From Lentisphaerota bacterium (GTDB taxonomy: Bacteria; Verrucomicrobiota; Lentisphaeria; Victivallales; Victivallaceae), in the NCBI GenBank assembly GCA_015061685.1, contig SUWD01000007.1:1-64000 (forward strand): 64,000 bases of DNA, read 5' to 3'. Positions 61,834-64,000 of this stretch are shown here, piece after piece. A program made the translations under genes and the position numbers. The notes beneath the pieces were generated by a model. That model ran no database searches. It was not told where the DNA came from and saw nothing but the letters and a program-made list of their open reading frames with translations. Within the stretch, counting starts at the first letter, position 1, and each line of letters starts with the position of its first letter.

Positions 61834-62649
61834 TCAGAGTTCTTCACCGATCGCCCAACGGACGAAACGTTTGACTTTGACACTGGGTTTCAGCTTTTTC
61901 AAAGAGGTCTTGTCATCTTTGACCCAAGCCTGTTCCTCAAGACAGTTCTCACCGAAGAAACGGTTGATTTTGCCGGCAAGGATTTTGTCCAGCATTTCGG
62001 CGGGTTTGTTCGCCAGTTTCGGATCAGCCGCTGCTGCGATCTCTTTTTCTTTCTGGATAACTTCAGCCGGAACATCATCACGGCTGATGTAACGCGGATT
62101 GAAAGCAGCGATATGCAGGCAAAGATCATTGAGGAAAACCGGATCGTTTTCACCCTCAACCTCAACCATAACGCTCACCCGGCCGTCCATGTGATGGTAG
62201 GAGGCGAAGCAGGAACCATTGCTGCTCTGCCACTTCTGGGCACGACGCAGAGACATGTTTTCACCGATGGTGGCAATGTGGCTGGTAATGATAGCAGCTT
62301 CCTGCTCATTGACAGCGGCGGCAACATCACCGTCGGCAGCAATTTTCAAAGCACCATCCAGCATGGCATCAACCAAAGCACCGAATTTCGGAGTTTTGGC
62401 AGCGAAGTCAGTTTCGCAAAGCATTTCCACGATCGCAGCTTCATTGCCGGCGATCTTGGTCCAGACCTTACCCTGTTCGGTGGCACGGCCGGATTTTTTC
62501 TCGGCTTTGGCAACACCGGATTTACGGAGATTCTCGATCGCCAGCTCCATGTCACCGTCAGCGGCAACCAGAGCTTTTTTGCAATCCATCATACCGGCAC
62601 CGGTTTTCTCCCGGAGCTCGGAAACCATTTTTGCAGTAATAGCAGCCAT
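61834..62649 (-). CDS. tsf: Translation elongation factor Ts
   Basis: 271 residues from ATG 62649 (AGGTGAATAAA upstream). N-terminal UBA-like domain MAAITAKMVSELREKTGAGMM-DCKKAL and the EF-Tu-interaction core with EMLCETDFAAKTPKF and IATIGENMSLRRAQ. It is the nucleotide exchange factor for EF-Tu. It follows rpsB by 27 bases, the standard bacterial order, and is terminated by the 61781-61814 hairpin. The family's TDFVAR motif reads TDFAAK here. Confidence 0.97.
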   Translation of the reverse strand: MAAITAKMVSELREKTGAGMMDCKKALVAADGDMELAIENLRKSGVAKAEKKSGRATEQGKVWTKIAGNEAAIVEMLCETDFAAKTPKFGALVDAMLDGALKIAADGDVAAAVNEQEAAIITSHIATIGENMSLRRAQKWQSSNGSCFASYHHMDGRVSVMVEVEGENDPVFLNDLCLHIAAFNPRYISRDDVPAEVIQKEKEIAAAADPKLANKPAEMLDKILAGKINRFFGENCLEEQAWVKDDKTSLKKLKPSVKVKRFVRWAIGEEL

Positions 62650-62676
62650 TTTATTCACCTGATTTTGAATCGTTAA

Positions 62677-63564
62677 TTACTTCTCTTCAGCAGCGGCTTC
62701 GGCGGGAGCAGCATCAGCTTTTTTAGCAGTGCGTTTACGGGCCGGTTTGGCAGCAGCATCATCTTTGGCAGCACGTTTGCGGGGAGCTTTGGGAGCTTTG
62801 GCTTCCGCCTCCTCGGCGTTTTCCTGTGCGATCTTCTTGGCGGCCTCGGCAGCATCACGCTCCTCGGTGACCCGTTTCAGATGGATCTCTTTGGCAATTT
62901 TGATAGCTTCGCCGAAAAGATCAGTGATGATCTGGACGGATTTAACCGCATCATCGTTGGTGGCAACCGGGTAATCGACCATGGAGGGGTCACCATTGGT
63001 ATCAACCAGAGCAACGATCGGAATATTCAACTTATTGGCTTCACGGACAGCATTGATCTCGTTGCAAACGTCGATGACGATAAGAGCGGCGGGAAGTTTT
63101 TTCATTCCGGCGATACCGTCAAGGTCACGATGCAGTTTCTCAACACGACGGGTCAGAGCGGAGATCTCTTTTTTCTTCATGCCGTTGACAGCATCGGAAG
63201 CGAGGATCCCATCGATCTCTTTCATTTTGTCAATGCTTTTACGGATGGTCTGATTATTGGTCAGAGTACCACCGAGCCAACGCTCGGAGATGCTGAACAT
63301 ACCGGTCTTATCGGCAAGATCGACAACCAGCTCACGGATCTGACGTTTGGTACCGACAAAGAGGACATCGCCGCCATCGCTGACGACTTTCTGCAGGAAG
63401 TTGCAGGCGTCGGCGATCTGACGCATGGTCTTGGTCAGGTCAATGATGCTGATACCGTTTTTGGCACCATAGACATATTTTTTCATTTTTGGGTTCCAAC
63501 GGCGGGTCTGGTGTCCGAAATGACAACCTGCTTCCAGCAAATCGTTGATAGTAACTTTGGCCAT
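62677..63564 (-). CDS. rpsB: 30S ribosomal protein S2
   Basis: 295 residues from ATG 63564 (AAGGAAATGC upstream). Signature blocks LLEAGCHFGHQTRRWNPKM, FVGTKRQIRELV, ERWLGGTLTNNQTI and NIPIVALVDTNGDPSMVDYPV (split here only for length) are all present. The protein is longer than the usual 225-255 residues because of a C-terminal tail of about 60 residues rich in A, K and E. It forms part of the 30S subunit and is co-transcribed with tsf from the promoter at 63689-63717. Confidence 0.97.
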   Translation of the reverse strand: MAKVTINDLLEAGCHFGHQTRRWNPKMKKYVYGAKNGISIIDLTKTMRQIADACNFLQKVVSDGGDVLFVGTKRQIRELVVDLADKTGMFSISERWLGGTLTNNQTIRKSIDKMKEIDGILASDAVNGMKKKEISALTRRVEKLHRDLDGIAGMKKLPAALIVIDVCNEINAVREANKLNIPIVALVDTNGDPSMVDYPVATNDDAVKSVQIITDLFGEAIKIAKEIHLKRVTEERDAAEAAKKIAQENAEEAEAKAPKAPRKRAAKDDAAAKPARKRTAKKADAAPAEAAAEEK

Positions 63565-63688
63565 TTTGCATTTCCTTTCTCTTTGCGGTGCTTTACAACG
63601 CATCCTGCGTCTTTAACAAGCCACCTTTTGGTTTAATTGTATCCCGTTGCTCCGGCCATGGTGGATCAACAGGAGTGCTTATTTTTCT

Positions 63689-63717
63689 AATATATCATGC
63701 CACAGCACATTTTACAA
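63689..63717 (-). promoter_or_regulatory. Promoter of rpsB-tsf
   Basis: TTGTAA (complement 63712-63717), 17 bases, TATATT (complement 63689-63694), directly after the argH stop. The leader to ATG 63564 is about 120 bases and could carry S2 autoregulation, but I see no defined structure. Confidence 0.7.
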
Positions 63718-63719
63718 GC

Positions 63720-64000
63720 TCAAAACAGCTGTTTTTTCCAAAATTCCAGCTGATTTACCACCGGTTCAAAACCGGTACCTCCGGCGATACGCCGCTTTGC
63801 CACGCTTTCACGAGGATCAAAGAGAGTGAGAAATGCCGCCGTAGCTTCCGGAACAGTCTCCTGCATTTCAGCCAGTGTCGCCTGATCCAGACTCATATTG
63901 CGGTCTTTGCAATATTTGACAAAAGCTCCCACCCGGTGATGTGCATCCCGGAAAGGCACTCCCATTTCCACCAATTTCTCAGCGATATCGGTTGCCATAA
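63720..64000 (-). CDS. argH: Argininosuccinate lyase, C-terminal end
   Basis: The frame continues beyond the right edge, so only the last 93 or so residues are visible. ATDIAEKLVEMGVPFRDAHHRVGAFV matches the conserved ArgH C-terminal block (ATDLADYLVxKGxPFREAHxxVG), and FDPRESVAKRRIAGGTGFE matches the LDPxxSVxxRxxxGGTAPE block. It would split argininosuccinate to arginine and fumarate. The catalytic regions lie outside the window. Its stop abuts the rpsB promoter. Confidence 0.93.
   Translation of the reverse strand, partial: MATDIAEKLVEMGVPFRDAHHRVGAFVKYCKDRNMSLDQATLAEMQETVPEATAAFLTLFDPRESVAKRRIAGGTGFEPVVNQLEFWKKQLF

Noticed and set aside
62881-63636. Long plus-strand frames opposite rpsB and tsf
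   Set aside because: Antisense shadows of strongly conserved genes with biased codon use.

Overview
The window looks like a chromosomal segment of a member of the Lentisphaerota (Victivallales-like). This is an inference from gene content. Five operons each carry a short prepilin-type protein with an H-X9-DG tail, next to secreted LamG/glycoside-hydrolase-like proteins, with no SusC/SusD pair, as is typical of that phylum. Housekeeping anchors are rpsB-tsf and the end of argH at the right edge. No database search was possible; family names rest on motifs read by eye.

Layout. 1-6881 (+): a tightly overlapping six-gene envelope operon (unknown protein, repeat protein, CsgG-like protein, beta-propeller-like protein, DUF2157 membrane protein, GDYXXLXY protein). 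6882-11128: an accessory region with two small secreted/membrane genes, four copies of a palindromic element (family 1), a truncated Y1/RAYT transposase, a truncated phage/ICE-type large protein and an internally deleted group II intron. 11142-20530 and 20638-27323 (-): two carbohydrate operons controlled by a GntR-type and a LacI-type regulator. 27441-28784: two copies of a second MITE-like repeat (family 2) around an acyltransferase-like gene. 28794-36472 (-): an operon for sugar or sugar-acid handling (Gfo/Idh, two TIM-barrel isomerase-like proteins, DUF4838, amidohydrolase). 36615-41255 (-) with a divergent AraC gene. 42381-44543 (+): a single gene with two complete PilT ATPases. 44646-44901: a second group II intron remnant. 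44967-48863 (-): AAC(3)/TIM-barrel fusion, cyclase-family protein and a leucine-rich lipoprotein. 49092-53877: a small conserved gene, an AraC regulator and a creatinase-like/amidohydrolase/unknown group. 53917-60506 (-) with a divergent PocR-AraC regulator: GH130, a very large SGNH plus GH-like protein, a prepilin-type protein and an FAD oxidoreductase. 61834-64000 (-): tsf, rpsB, argH.

How the genes fit together. The repeated plan is one transcription regulator, one prepilin-type protein and one or more large secreted LamG/GH-like enzymes, with cytoplasmic sugar enzymes added in some loci. This suggests substrate-specific degradation modules tied to a type II secretion or type IV pilus-like machine; the tandem PilT gene lies among them, although no secretin, assembly ATPase or prepilin peptidase is present here.

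Most novel signal. All five prepilin-type genes carry, about 20 bases after the start codon, two consecutive hairpins whose base pairing is kept while their sequence changes. In three genes the two hairpins share an arm and exclude each other. A second strong oddity is an SGNH hydrolase whose catalytic blocks are in circularly permuted order.
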